Shown here in pieces: positions 19,905 through 29,460 of a DNA stretch of 64,000 nucleotides; the first letter of the stretch is position 1, and each line of letters begins with the position of its first letter. The notes under the pieces were generated by a model. That model was not told the origin of the DNA and did no database searches. It saw only the letters and a list, made by a program, of their open reading frames with translations. The DNA lies in contig CANTFK010000141.1 of NCBI GenBank assembly GCA_947646735.1, positions 1 through 64,000 of the forward strand, written 5' to 3'. The position numbers and the translations under genes were made by a program. This DNA is from Peronospora farinosa. Taxonomy: Eukaryota > Oomycota > Peronosporomycetes > Peronosporales > Peronosporaceae.

Positions 19905-21250
19905 TGTGGTGGAGTGGGTTCTCAAAATTGTATGATGAGACCCCAAACCACTCACTGTGCCGGACTGCCGACTGTCGGAGGGGGTACCCCGATGCCGCGT
20001 ATGAACCTTCTCTCACCTTGTGTACCCGTCGGCAGGCGGGTTGCACTCTTCGGAGGACTTGGTGACGATGTAGATGTCTGCCTTGAGGGAGGTAGACCTG
20101 GGGGGCCTCGAGTGGATATGCTTCACTCGGTGGGCCGGTAGGTGGCCACTCGATCGACCTTGTCGAGAGTGGACTTAGAGCCAAATTCTTCAGGGGCGCT
20201 TGTCGTCCCTGGCCTTTCCTTCTGTTTCAGGGGTATTAACCACCTGACCTTTACGTTGCTCCCCGACCTTGAGGTGAGGGAGACCGCTTCCGATAGCGGG
20301 TCTTGGGGGGTGTTGCTACTCGAACGAGCTCACAGGCCAAATATATCCTGAAGCTCTATTCGCCCTTGAACTTCGCTACACAACTGTCTTCGACGGGGGG
20401 CCAAAATATATCCCTTCCCGGAACAGTGAGTAACTTAGAACAAGTTCTTCTTGGGTGACGGAGTCGTACCACGTGGGGTTCAGCTCGCACTTGTGTCTGA
20501 CCACACGCCTGTCTTCAACGGGGGGGGCCAAATATATCCCTTTTCCCGGAACAGGCGTGTGGCCAAACTAGAGTTCCTTTACAGCGCGACGAAGACTTGC
20601 CAAGTAGATCGCAAATTGAGTAGTATTTATTATAGTCCTATCCTTTTAACTCCTTTACTCTATCCTTGCCTGAAGCTCTGATTCCTTGCGTCGACTGGTC
20701 TGATCCTTGTATTAACTGGTCCGGAGTGGCTGAACCCCGAGGGGCCGAGGTCGACCAATGAGGGACCCAGGTCTACCAACGAGGGACCGGGTCGACCAAT
20801 GAGGGACCCAGGTCGACCAACGAGGGATCGGGTCGACCTACGAGGACCGGGTCGACCGATGAGGGATCGGGTCGACCGATGAGGGACGGGTCGACCGATG
20901 AGGGACCGGGTCGACCAACGAGGGACCGGGTCGACCAATGAGGGACCGGGTCGACAAATGAGGGACCGGGTCGACCAACGAGGGACCGGGTCGACCAATG
21001 AGGGACCGGGTCTACCAGCGAGGGACCGGGTCGACTCCCTTTCGGTACCGGTTAAACAGTACCCTGGTAATGACCTCTCCTTTGTTTGTCTTTCACGTTC
21101 TCAGCCAACTGTCGCTTAACTGCGAGGTTCCCTTTATCTCCGGTCCCTTCTCTCTGGTGCGTGGTCCCTTCTCCCTAGTCCACGGCCCCTTGTCCCTTCA
21201 ATCCAACTGGACCCTGGGTTCTTCACAATTTAGGAAATCACTTCACCACA
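19905..21250 (-). repeat. 5' LTR of element A
   Basis: Minus-strand LTR of 1,346 bp, start TGTGGTGAAGTGA at 21,250 and end ACTCCACCACA at 19,905. It is a close copy of 1,519-2,806 with a minisatellite of about fourteen units (20,750-21,035). The putative PBS follows at about 19,903-19,886. Confidence 0.82.
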
Positions 21251-21687
21251 GAAACCCTATTCTTGGTGAACCTCGTTTGAACCTTGGGACCTTGCGAGTC
21301 CTGGATTCTTTTCCCCTTTACTGTGATATCCTCAGGTACCCCAATTCCTCTGGCACTTCTACGCTTTCTGCTCAAGTGGTCAGAAGATTCAAGCTTCGGG
21401 CTTTATTGGATTATAGGGATATATTGGGAAGATCAACAACAAGTACACAGTCGATCGTGTTAAGATTTCCGCACGATAGTCAAAACCCCCTATTCCTAAC
21501 ACAATACGTATCAGCATCGACTCAAATCCACCGAGAAGAGTGCAACCCGCCCAACCGCCCTGATCTCCTCGCATTTAAAAAAAACACTTCACCACAGCCG
21601 GCTCCTGCTTGCTCAACCGTATGACAATTTAGGCACGCGCATGTCTTCATTACATCAATCTTGTAGGTACCTATGCTTCTATGGTAG
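21251..21687 (-). repeat. diverged LTR fragment and pre-LTR remnant
   Basis: A minus-oriented LTR start (CACTTCACCACAG, ending about 21,598 on the plus strand) with an old LTR body related to 679-1,084. It is followed at 21,599-21,687 by the sequence that normally precedes a 3' LTR in this family (GCTTGCTCAACCG, GGCACGCGCATGTCTTCA). No coding sequence. Confidence 0.6.
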
Positions 21688-22649
21688 TGTGGTGAAGTGC
21701 TTTTCAAAATGTGAGGACCCCAGAGGCCAGTGGATTCGAGTTATAAGGGACCGTGCACCAGGGAGAGGAGGCCGGAGAGACAGGGGAAGCGACCGTTGGC
21801 TGAGAACAATTTGCAGGACCAACAAAGAGGAAATCTTTATTAGGGTATCTATTAAACGGTACCGAAAGGAAGGCCCGGTCCAACATTGGTAGACCTCGAT
21901 TCCCGATCGGAAGATCTGGATCCCTCATCGTTAGACCAGTTCCCTCATCGGTAGACCTGATCTCTCGAGTTTCAACCACTCCTGACCAGTCAGCACAAGA
22001 AATCAGAGCTTCAAGCAAGGATAGACTAAAGGAGTCAAAGGATAGGACTATATTTATTGCTACTAAATTTGAGATCTACGTGGCACGACTTCGTCGTCCT
22101 TAAAGAACTTGCTTAAGCTACCACCTGTTACAGGGAAGGGTTATGTTTTGGCCCCCCCCCCGTTAAAGACAGTCGTGTGGCTAAGTTCAAGTGCGGACAG
22201 AACTCCAAGACGTATTTGGCCTGTAAGTTTGTTCGAGTACCCCCAAAGACCCGCTATCGGAAGCATTCTCCCTTACCTAACGGTACAGGAGCGAAGCAAA
22301 GGTCAGGTGGTTACTACCCCCTTCGACTTCCAAGGAAAAGGCCAGGGACGACAATCTCCCTAGAGAATTTTGTTATAAGTCGACTTTCTACAAGGCCGAT
22401 CGAGTGGACACTACAAGCCCAGCTAGTGAAGCATATCCACTCGAGCCCCCCCCCAGGTCTACCTCTTTTAAGGCAGCTATCTACATCCTAACCAAGTCTT
22501 CCCAAGAGTGCAACCCGCCACCCGACGGGTACACAAGGTGAGAGAAGGTCCATACGCGTCATCGGGGTACCCCCTCTGGAAGTCGGCAGTCCGGCACAGT
22601 GAGTGGTTGGGATCCTTATCATACAATTTTCAGAATCCACTCCACCACA
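21688..22649 (+). repeat. LTR C, probable solo LTR
   Basis: A plus-strand LTR of 962 bp starting TGTGGTGAAGTGC and ending CCACTCCACCACA. It is a more diverged member of the family: the palindrome is decayed, minisatellite units are few and irregular, and a single TGTTACAGGG/C-run module is present at about 22,127-22,175. No element interior of matching polarity follows, so it is read as solo. The flanks GTAG and TCTC do not match. Confidence 0.7.
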
Positions 22650-23396
22650 TCTCCACCTGCCAACGGTAATACGTCTGAGCCTTGCCGACCAGGTGTTGTC
22701 CCAGGACATCAAATTTGATATCATCCGGCCACGTAAATCCGCACACACGCTCTGCAAACCCAACTTGACGAACAAACTTCGTGCCTCGTTCTAGGAACCC
22801 ACTACCAAGGCATGGTGAAGTTTTTTGCCATCAAAGGGTTGTAGCGCGAAATTTTGATGCTGTGCGTCCGGTATGCTCGCAACCTGCGGTCCAGGATGAG
22901 CCTACATCCTGTTTGGCATATTGCACCAAGATAATATCCCGCAGGTATCTCCTGTCTGTGGTGTACAGGTCCAGGTCCCGTGCCCATGTAGAAGTCATCT
23001 GCAATCGTCCGTCAACTTTTACTTGATTGTGACGCCTTGCCACGAAGTACGTCGCTGGCGACACGTTTGGGGACTTCTTGGGAGGAAGGGTACGTCCCAA
23101 AGCCTGAAGACTCGTCCCCGCTCCTACAACCAAGGCCAAGCCAAAAATTGACTCCGGTGACCCCTTTCGATCCTATCCCGCTTGCTCTTTCTAAGAAACC
23201 TCCATCCGATTCATCCGTTTGTCTCGAGCTTATCCAGCATCTGGTCCGTCGTCTCTATGGGCGCTGCCGACTTTTCTTTCAAGTGGTTGTCAGCGGACTT
23301 GTTAGGACCGTCGATTACCACGACAGGTCCAGCTTGAGCAGCTTCCCCGGCATCGCGCTTGCTTGGGCTCATAACCTGTAAGAAATAGATGTGCAC
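22650..23396 (-). pseudogene. retroelement gag-like fragment
   Basis: On the minus strand from ATG near 23,372 the frame begins MSPSKRDAGEAAQAGP. After frameshifts it continues with NVSPATYFVARRHNQVKVDG (around 23,060), ERVCGFTWPDDIKFDVLGQ and GKAQTYYRWQVE (22,790-22,655), a helix-rich string of the sort found in retrotransposon Gag proteins. It ends at the LTR C boundary. Stops break it in several places. A long retroelement gag is the best guess; class (Copia or Gypsy) is unclear. Confidence 0.45.
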
Positions 23397-23418
23397 TTAT
23401 TTGCACTAGAGGTAGAAG

Positions 23419-23829
23419 TAAATGTTGGAAACTAAAAAACGCATGACAAAATGACTTTACTTACGGACGCGTGCCGGACGCGTTTCGGCCCGCCGCCGCG
23501 GGCCTCCTCAGTGGCTTACCGATCGCAAAGTGATCCTACTCAGTGCAGCGGCCTTTGCCGCTGCCACACAATTCTCCTATGCATCGAACGTTCTAGAACT
23601 ACCTCAATATAGACTATTCTAGAACTACCTAGCAGACTTCACCGGCGTACATCTAGTACCCGGCTAGAAACGAAGTTCCACTTAACAACAGTAAAAGTAA
23701 ACTATATTTAGCATTAACTACTTTCGTTTGTAAATACTACAACATGCACCCAAGCTGCACTGCAGCTTGACCATGTACTTGTCAGATGGCACTCGTCTTA
23801 CCTGCCCATCTCGTACGGTAGTCCCACAA
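23419..23829. repeat. dispersed LTR-like repeat, copy 1
   Basis: Begins TGTTGGAAACTAAAAAACGC and shares with 52,722-53,960 the strings 'TTTACTT..GGACGCGTGC', 'ATCGCAAAGTGATC', 'CTCAGTGCAGCGGCC' and 'AGCAGACTTC.(C/T)CGGCGTACAT'. The TG start and CCCACA end would suit an LTR, and a gag-like fragment begins just beside it on the minus strand, so it may be that element's LTR. Confidence 0.5.
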
Positions 23830-24230
23830 TGCAACCGTATCGCCTTGTCCTAACTGTCAAGTTGTTGCTTGGCCGTCCCAACTGTCAAGCTGTTGCCCTG
23901 TCTCTTCCTGTCCCATCTCCACGATCTTCTCCTCGTCGTCCCACCTGTCAGACAGCCGTCATAGGCGAGCTGGATGCTAAAAGCGTGAGCGAAGATCAGC
24001 GCTTCGTGGATGAGCGATTAGCCATCACACCTGAATCGGCTTTACATTGGTCAGTGCCGGCAAGGACGATAGCTACAACAAGCAATTTGGTGCATTGGAG
24101 ACGCATCAAACTTCAAAAGCTACGCGAAGAGCAATCTAGAAAGAAACAGGCTGAGGCAGAGGCGAAGGCCGCCGAGGCTGAAGCAAAGGCGAATGCTAGG
24201 TCAGACAGCCGGTGACATCGTTCCACGGTA
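23830..24230 (+). pseudogene. Gypsy pol fragment (region between integrase and chromodomain)
   Basis: Positions about 23,955-24,032 encode LDAKSVSEDQRFVDERLAIT, nearly the same as LDAKSVSEAQRFVDVRLAIT at 59,947-60,010 in element E1. Upstream lie Cys/Pro-rich tandem strings (CTGTCAAGTTGTTGC repeats), downstream a Lys/Glu/Ala-rich stretch (KKQAEAEAKAAEAEAKANAR) that could form a helix. This is a relic of an E1-type element. Confidence 0.6.
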
Positions 24231-24706
24231 TAGCACTTAAAACCTAAGGAACCTGTCACACCCAATGGCTTCTAGCAATTATCGCTTTCACGTGCCCTTT
24301 GCAGAGTGTCCCCGTGACGCTCGGAGTCTCGAGCCAGCAGATTGAGCCAGCGAGAAGAAGAATGACGAAGTCCTGGTAGAAGCCTTTTCAGACATCTTGC
24401 CAATCCTTAATGTTTGAAATAGACGGTTTGTTACTTTCTCCCTAGTATTGATAAGATCTACAGTATGGCATCTCTCTAAATGTTATGGTTCCCCATTATG
24501 CTCAGTTCATGTATCTCTGCACATACCAATATATTCAATCAATACCAGCACTAGATATGCTTACCAGAGCAAGACGTCTTTAATGCTATAAATGTGGTCC
24601 TGATTATAGAGCAAACAAGGGTTGAGTAGCGTAACCCTAGTAGGAATCCTGCCTTAGCTGAACAGCATTGTAGTTAGGTTCAAAGTATCAATTTCGTCCG
24701 ACTGAC
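24231..24706. other. intergenic, no gene seen
   Basis: AT-rich from 24,410 onward with no persuasive open frame. It lies downstream of the exonuclease gene and separates it from the repeat zone. Confidence 0.5.
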
Positions 24707-25869
24707 TTACTCCATGATGGGAACCTGATGACGAAGAGCAAACGAAAGTAATTTTCCAAGCAAAACATCATGATCCTCATTTACAACCGTCTGCGAAGAC
24801 GAATTGTAGCTTTTTGTCCGTAGCAGTTCCTTTGTATCCTTTAGTTGAATCATTGCGAGCAGGACTACACAAGTACAACATAGTGTCAGTCCACATGAGC
24901 TCACAACAAACGTTTCCATCATAACTGACCCCTCATAGGTGCCCAAGCGTCTGTCGCTGCGTATTTAATCTGTGCCTCGCTCAGAACAGGAGCTTCCCAG
25001 TCCGAAACTTGCATCTCTTTGTCAAGCGACCCACCCAGAAACACCTGACACGCTGTCTTCAGACCAGGTCGCTTGCATCCAAGCTTGTGTGCAATATATA
25101 GTGTATCTACGGTCGAGTTCACTGCTTGTACAAGGTTCGACGCCTTTAATTGACGAAAGTCGTCGCTCAGCGAGTGGCCAACCTTCAATACGCGAGGATC
25201 GGCAAATAGCTCTTGTAGTACTGGAGGCAGTGGATTCCCCCGTTGCAATCTATAAAGAAATGCCCGCTCCAGAGTACTGACCTGAATCAAGCACACGGGA
25301 TTACCCTTTCTTCCCTTTAGCGGATGGAAGTCTGGTCTCGCTTCCGTGTCCACGCCCACCACTTTCTGCTCTCTCAGATACTCTGCATATTTCTGCTCAT
25401 CTTGCTCCGAGTGGATCACTGCAATAGCTCCATCAAAACTAGTCATCGGTAGGTTGTCATAGTCCCCCAGAGTCCTCATTCCCAAGTGACGGAACAGCGC
25501 AGAGCCCTCTCGAAACAGTGGCAGATGTTTTACCCGCGCGTGTCTCGCCTCCTTCTGTCGCTGCATCCGTGCAAACTCTTTTTGCCGCTTTGTAGCCTCA
25601 AAATCGAAAGATGTGGTAGTATCTGTCCTTTGTAATCGATTAAGATCAGAAACGGACGTCAAAGGCAGCGGCAGGTGCTGCATCGTCTTGATGGAAAGTG
25701 TCGTACGAAGACGATTCAATTGCTGGCGCTGTTTCTGACCAGCGGGAGAGATTGAGGCATTAGTGTTGGTGGTGGTACGGGTACTTCGTTTAGTGGCAAA
25801 GGAGGCGGCACCGAATGGGACGAGGGACACCGACCACACGCGATTACAGAGGCACTTGGCGGTCAGCAT
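24707..25869 (-). CDS. DEDDy 3'-5' exonuclease (RNase D/WRN-type), probably mitochondrial
   Basis: Two exons, 25,869-24,930 and 24,864-24,707, with a 65-bp intron (donor GTCAGT, acceptor TTGTGTAG) that joins WAPMR to VLLAMIQL. The start is the first ATG (MLTAKCLCNRVW) after a frame with no earlier ATG; the N-terminus is rich in Arg/Ser/Thr and suits a mitochondrial presequence. Motif I is VVGVDTEARP, motif II VGHSLSDDFRQL, motif III YAATDAW (Y-x3-D), the signature of DEDDy nucleases that trim RNA or DNA 3' ends. After motif III comes a tail of about 60 residues with no known domain. A basic coiled stretch (ATKRQKEFARMQRQKEARHA) precedes the nuclease domain. Confidence 0.85.
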
Positions 25870-25999
25870 TATTACATGTGATGACCACACAAAAAGTCAC
25901 TCTTTTGGCTCAGAATAATGACATATGATCGAGAGGATGGGTGCTGCACCGTTGTGTAGGCCTCCTATTCATATTCATAAATATGATACAGAGAGAGGT

Positions 26000-26266
26000 T
26001 CAGATTGTCTCTACAAAGTCCTGAGCCAGGATATAAGCGCCGGATAACCCGACGTATATCGTGGCTGGCCACCGTAGAACTTGGTGGACATCCAGCGTCG
26101 CGCTCAAGCCAATCAATGCAAGCATAAAGCAAGGCACCACGTGTGGCTGAAGCAATTTATCGATGCTCTCTCTTTGCGATTGCTCGGAGCTGACAAAGGC
26201 ACGACGCCCAAAAAGTGGCGATGCTGCTGGGAATGTGGAGTGTGACAGCCTTGAAGATGGTTGCAT
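26000..26266 (-). CDS. possible small mitochondrial membrane protein
   Basis: An 88-codon frame with a genuine ATG. The N-terminus (MQPSSRLSHSTFPAASPLFG) is rich in Ser and Arg and poor in acids, as in mitochondrial presequences, followed by two hydrophobic stretches (CFMLALIGLSATL and TIYVGLSGAYILA). The layout is like a small inner-membrane subunit, but I cannot assign a family. The LINE remnant ends about 10 bp upstream of the ATG, so the promoter or a first exon may have been displaced; it could also be a chance frame. Confidence 0.4.
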   Translation of the reverse strand: MQPSSRLSHSTFPAASPLFGRRAFVSSEQSQRESIDKLLQPHVVPCFMLALIGLSATLDVHQVLRWPATIYVGLSGAYILAQDFVETI

Positions 26267-26276
26267 TCCTGTTTAT

Positions 26277-28433
26277 TCAAATTCGTGCTTGGCATATCGT
26301 CGCGAGGACATGCCAAATTTGTGTCCAGACGCGTTCGGCTTCATTGGCGTCTTCCTGAAATCGATCCACTAGGATTTTTGTGCGGTACTTGGGTATGCTG
26401 TTCTTTCGTCGACTGACGTAATCCCTTAGAAAGTTTTGGGTCAATTGGCGGGTGACGATTTGCCCAGTCCAGTGACCAATGAGCTCTTTCAAAAGCGCTG
26501 CAGCACAATCACATTCCCAAAAACAGACGGACAATGGTATCCTTCCTGTGGCAGCGATCTGGCGTCTTTCTGCAACTATTGTGTTCGATTCTCGCGGCGT
26601 ATACAGATTTAATTGTCTTGTCGTCACCCGGTACACTGTCGAGACTTGATATGGAGTAAGACCATAACTATGGTCCCACACTTGTGTCGGTGTTTGCCGG
26701 AGAGCTGCGCTTTGCCATTCATCCGTCGTTGCCGATTGTGAAAGGCGATCAGCGAGAACCGAAAGTAAGTTGACCGGTGAATACTTTTTTGTAGTATCGG
26801 AATGCTTGCTTGCCTGAGACCTTCGTGATGAAGTGATTCGACGTTGTGTCCGTCACAGACCAAGGGAACCGATGAAGCTGCGGGGGCGCCTCGAATACGA
26901 GACCCCCTGTTCGAATAGTGCTACCAATCGCCTGTCGGTCAGATGGCGAACCGTCAATGAGCTCAGGCAGTAATCCATGGCAAAACCAGTGTACCCCATC
27001 ATCAGCTTGGTGCAGAGTGACGGAGAGGGTTTGGCCATGTTCGATCTCCATGAAGTGGCCTGCGATTATGCCTTTACCGAGAATCCTCCAGCGATAGTTC
27101 TACAATTTCGGTGGTGCCTGTCGAAGGCGCAGTGGCGGTGTCGAGTGCAATGCTGTCCCGATGGGTAAGTCCGGGGATGATAATAGGAGGGCTGTTGCCC
27201 ACCGTCGGAGTTTCGCGTCCAAATGGGGACCGGGTTGACCCGGAGGTATTGGTACCCGCATGACGAATCCTGCTGGCCCCGTACGCAAAAGGTCAAGATG
27301 TTCGAAAGTGCAGTTAATCCTGTTATACTTGGTCCTGGACAGCATGTTGCCGCTCTGGTCTCTATCTAATCCATGGGTTCGCACTCCATAAGGTGGTCCA
27401 GAACCTATGAATTTCTACCGGCATATCATCATACCCCAGTAGGTGGGTGGGAAAAGGGTCACTGAACGACAACACCACTTTGTCCCCATCCCACCAGTTG
27501 GTGACTCGGTCTAGTAAAGCCGTCGAGCGAGCATGGATCCACGCGGTCAACTGGTCTTGTTGGTCTGTGGTCGGGGCGAGCCGTTCGCCCAGCTCTTGCT
27601 TTAATTCCTGTCCTGGCGAGCGTGCCCGACAAGGCGGTGCCCGTAGTTGAGCCTGAGCCGGAGTCACGATTGTTTTGTCCGGCCCCTGACTGCTCCCCAA
27701 AGCCCATACTCGCCAAACAGCAAAGTATTTATCCGGCTTCTGAGTAAGCCAAGCCATCGTACGCTTTGTTCGTTGTGTTTTTTACCGCTGCCGAAACAGC
27801 CGCTAGCCTGATGCCTCCCGCTTGCTTTGGCATCAGAAGCAGCCCAGGATTTACCTTGTGGCGACTGCTTTCCGTTGTTGTCGCGTGCGCTGACAGGAAT
27901 TGCTTGTAAGGATTGTGCAGATCCTTTTCCGCCCATCGTAGTAATTCAAAGACTATTAACTGCGATACAAAGACTACTCACTGCGATAATCTTTGAATTA
28001 CTACGATGGGCGGAAAAGGATCTGCACAATCTTTACAAGCAATTTCTGTAGAAAGCACGATGGAGTTGAGAATTAATACACGATTGTCCACGCTGGTTGT
28101 CACTCGTGTCGCTGTTAGGAGTCGCCTTTGAATCTTTTGGATCCGCTGAGCCCAGTTCTTGTTCACTAATTCCCCTGTTCCAATCTCATAGCTCAGGTAC
28201 CGAGTTGTTTCGCCCGTAAGGACGACAGCTAGGAGGTCTACCGTTGGGTACTTACGAAGACACGTGATTGTGCACGTGGTGCAGCAACAACACCGAAAAC
28301 CGGACGTTTTACGAATAGGAGGTCTACCGTTGTGGTATTTACGATGACAGAAAAATGGGCACGTGGAAAAGGTGCAGCAAGTGTCTAGATACGCCAAAAG
28401 CGGACGTTTTACGAACGAGTGATGTGTCCTCAT
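26277..28433 (-). pseudogene. LINE (non-LTR) reverse-transcriptase remnant
   Basis: On the minus strand the 28,433-27,978 frame contains TTRYLSYEIGTGELVNKNWA and QKIQRRLLTATRVTTSVDNR, typical of the segment downstream of the RT core in oomycete LINE-like elements (a YLGYxVG..G..NW...I..IQRRL pattern, from memory of the family). Downstream frames (27,757-27,362; 27,384-27,100; 27,051-26,749; 26,681-26,277) keep protein-like composition but switch frame several times. The stretch ends near an AATAAA-like string (reverse complement, about 26,271). The RT catalytic core is missing, replaced around 27.9-28.05 kb by an inverted repeat. A tandem duplication of about 105 bp marked by GGAGGTCTACCGTTG lies at 28,230-28,420. 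Confidence 0.6.
27898..28044. repeat. 55-bp near-perfect inverted repeat inside the LINE remnant
   Basis: Arms 27,898-27,952 and 27,990-28,044 are reverse complements with one mismatch (G/T pair near 27,910), separated by 37 bp that hold two ACTGCGATA-type direct repeats. RNA from either strand would fold into a long hairpin. It probably arose by an inverted duplication or template switch when the LINE inserted or decayed. Confidence 0.9.
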
Positions 28434-29460
28434 GTGGCTAATTAAGGGGACGTAACGAGGTAATTTAAAAAGCGGAGAAGACAGAGAGGTACAGTGAGTA
28501 GCAGAAACAGAGCTTGTAGAAAAAAAGAAGAGAACGTTTACACATCGTAACTCTCGTCCATTCGCAGCAGCTTTTGTTCAGGCTCTGTAATGCGTGAACG
28601 ACGAGGTTCCTTTTCACATGCCTGCACGCGACAAAAACCAGAAGCCAGGGTCTGTGCAGATCACTGTCGTGTCTGCATGCAGCAGTAAGTTTTATCACCC
28701 CTGGATTCTCTGTTCGTGTTTTGCTTGTATTTAACACGAGTTGCAGCCCGATATGAATGCAATTGAGGTCGATAACGAATAGCGTTCTACGCTTTTGTGT
28801 ACTCTGCAATGAATGGCAAGGTAGCTCGTGGTCAAGAACAGGAACTGTCTTGATCGTGCAACCACTACACATTCAAGACAAAGAGACGACAACCAAGATG
28901 GAGGCGCTTTCTATGGCTGGACAGAGAACGTTGTGTATTCTAGGCTTCTCGAAGATGGGGTCGTTGCCATCTTCAATCTTTAGTATAACAATATACTCCA
29001 GTGTAGTTGTCTCGCCAGCTAGGGCATATGTGGTAGAAGGACAACAGCCTACGAATATTTTCTTTCATTCAAGCAGCTGATGATGTCATATTTCGTGTTC
29101 GTTTCGCGATCTTGTTGACGTCTGAAGCCCCTTATTTGCTAGTGCAATTCTGCCATATGCTAACAAGGAAGAACGAGGTGGACATGCACCAGTGCGATTG
29201 CTCAAAGGTTGCGACACTTGCATGATGTTTTGATACGGTGTCGCTCGATTGAAGCAAATCTCAGCAATAAAAAAATGTTGCTGCAGGTATACCGTACCGT
29301 ATAATAATACAGTATGGCAATCGACATGTAAGCAATCAACATTCATCTGTATTGATCTCACAATTTTAACGGAATAGCAAAGGAAGGAGTTTGGCCACTT
29401 CCACATTTGTCCTCAAGCCCTCAAGCCAAGCCTCTAGCAAGTCGAGTACCAGGGCAAACC
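28434..29460. other. intergenic, upstream of the FAD oxidase gene
   Basis: About 1 kb without a convincing gene. Short frames on both strands have no recognisable features. The stretch just before the ATG at 29,461 should contain the oxidase promoter; no motif is clear enough to annotate. Confidence 0.5.

Larger units (their letters stand above)
1519..21250 (-). mobile_element. Gypsy LTR retrotransposon A (internally deleted, hosts element B)
   Basis: On the minus strand the order is 5' LTR (21,250 to 19,905), leader, gag start (19,718 to 19,294), interruption by element B, rest of gag (7,032 to about 6,545), a 1.3-kb macrosatellite (about 6,600 to 2,807), then 3' LTR (2,806 to 1,519). The LTRs share TGTGGTGAAG and CACCACA ends. 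No protease, RT or integrase remains, so the element is non-autonomous. Flanks GTAC and GAAA do not form an obvious target-site duplication. The reading rests on LTR polarity and on gag homology with element B; the order of deletion and amplification is inference. Confidence 0.75.

Noticed and set aside
28465..28872. 135-codon minus-strand frame upstream of the FAD oxidase
   Set aside because: Cys/Leu-rich, no domain, no ATG context and no splice partner; probably chance.
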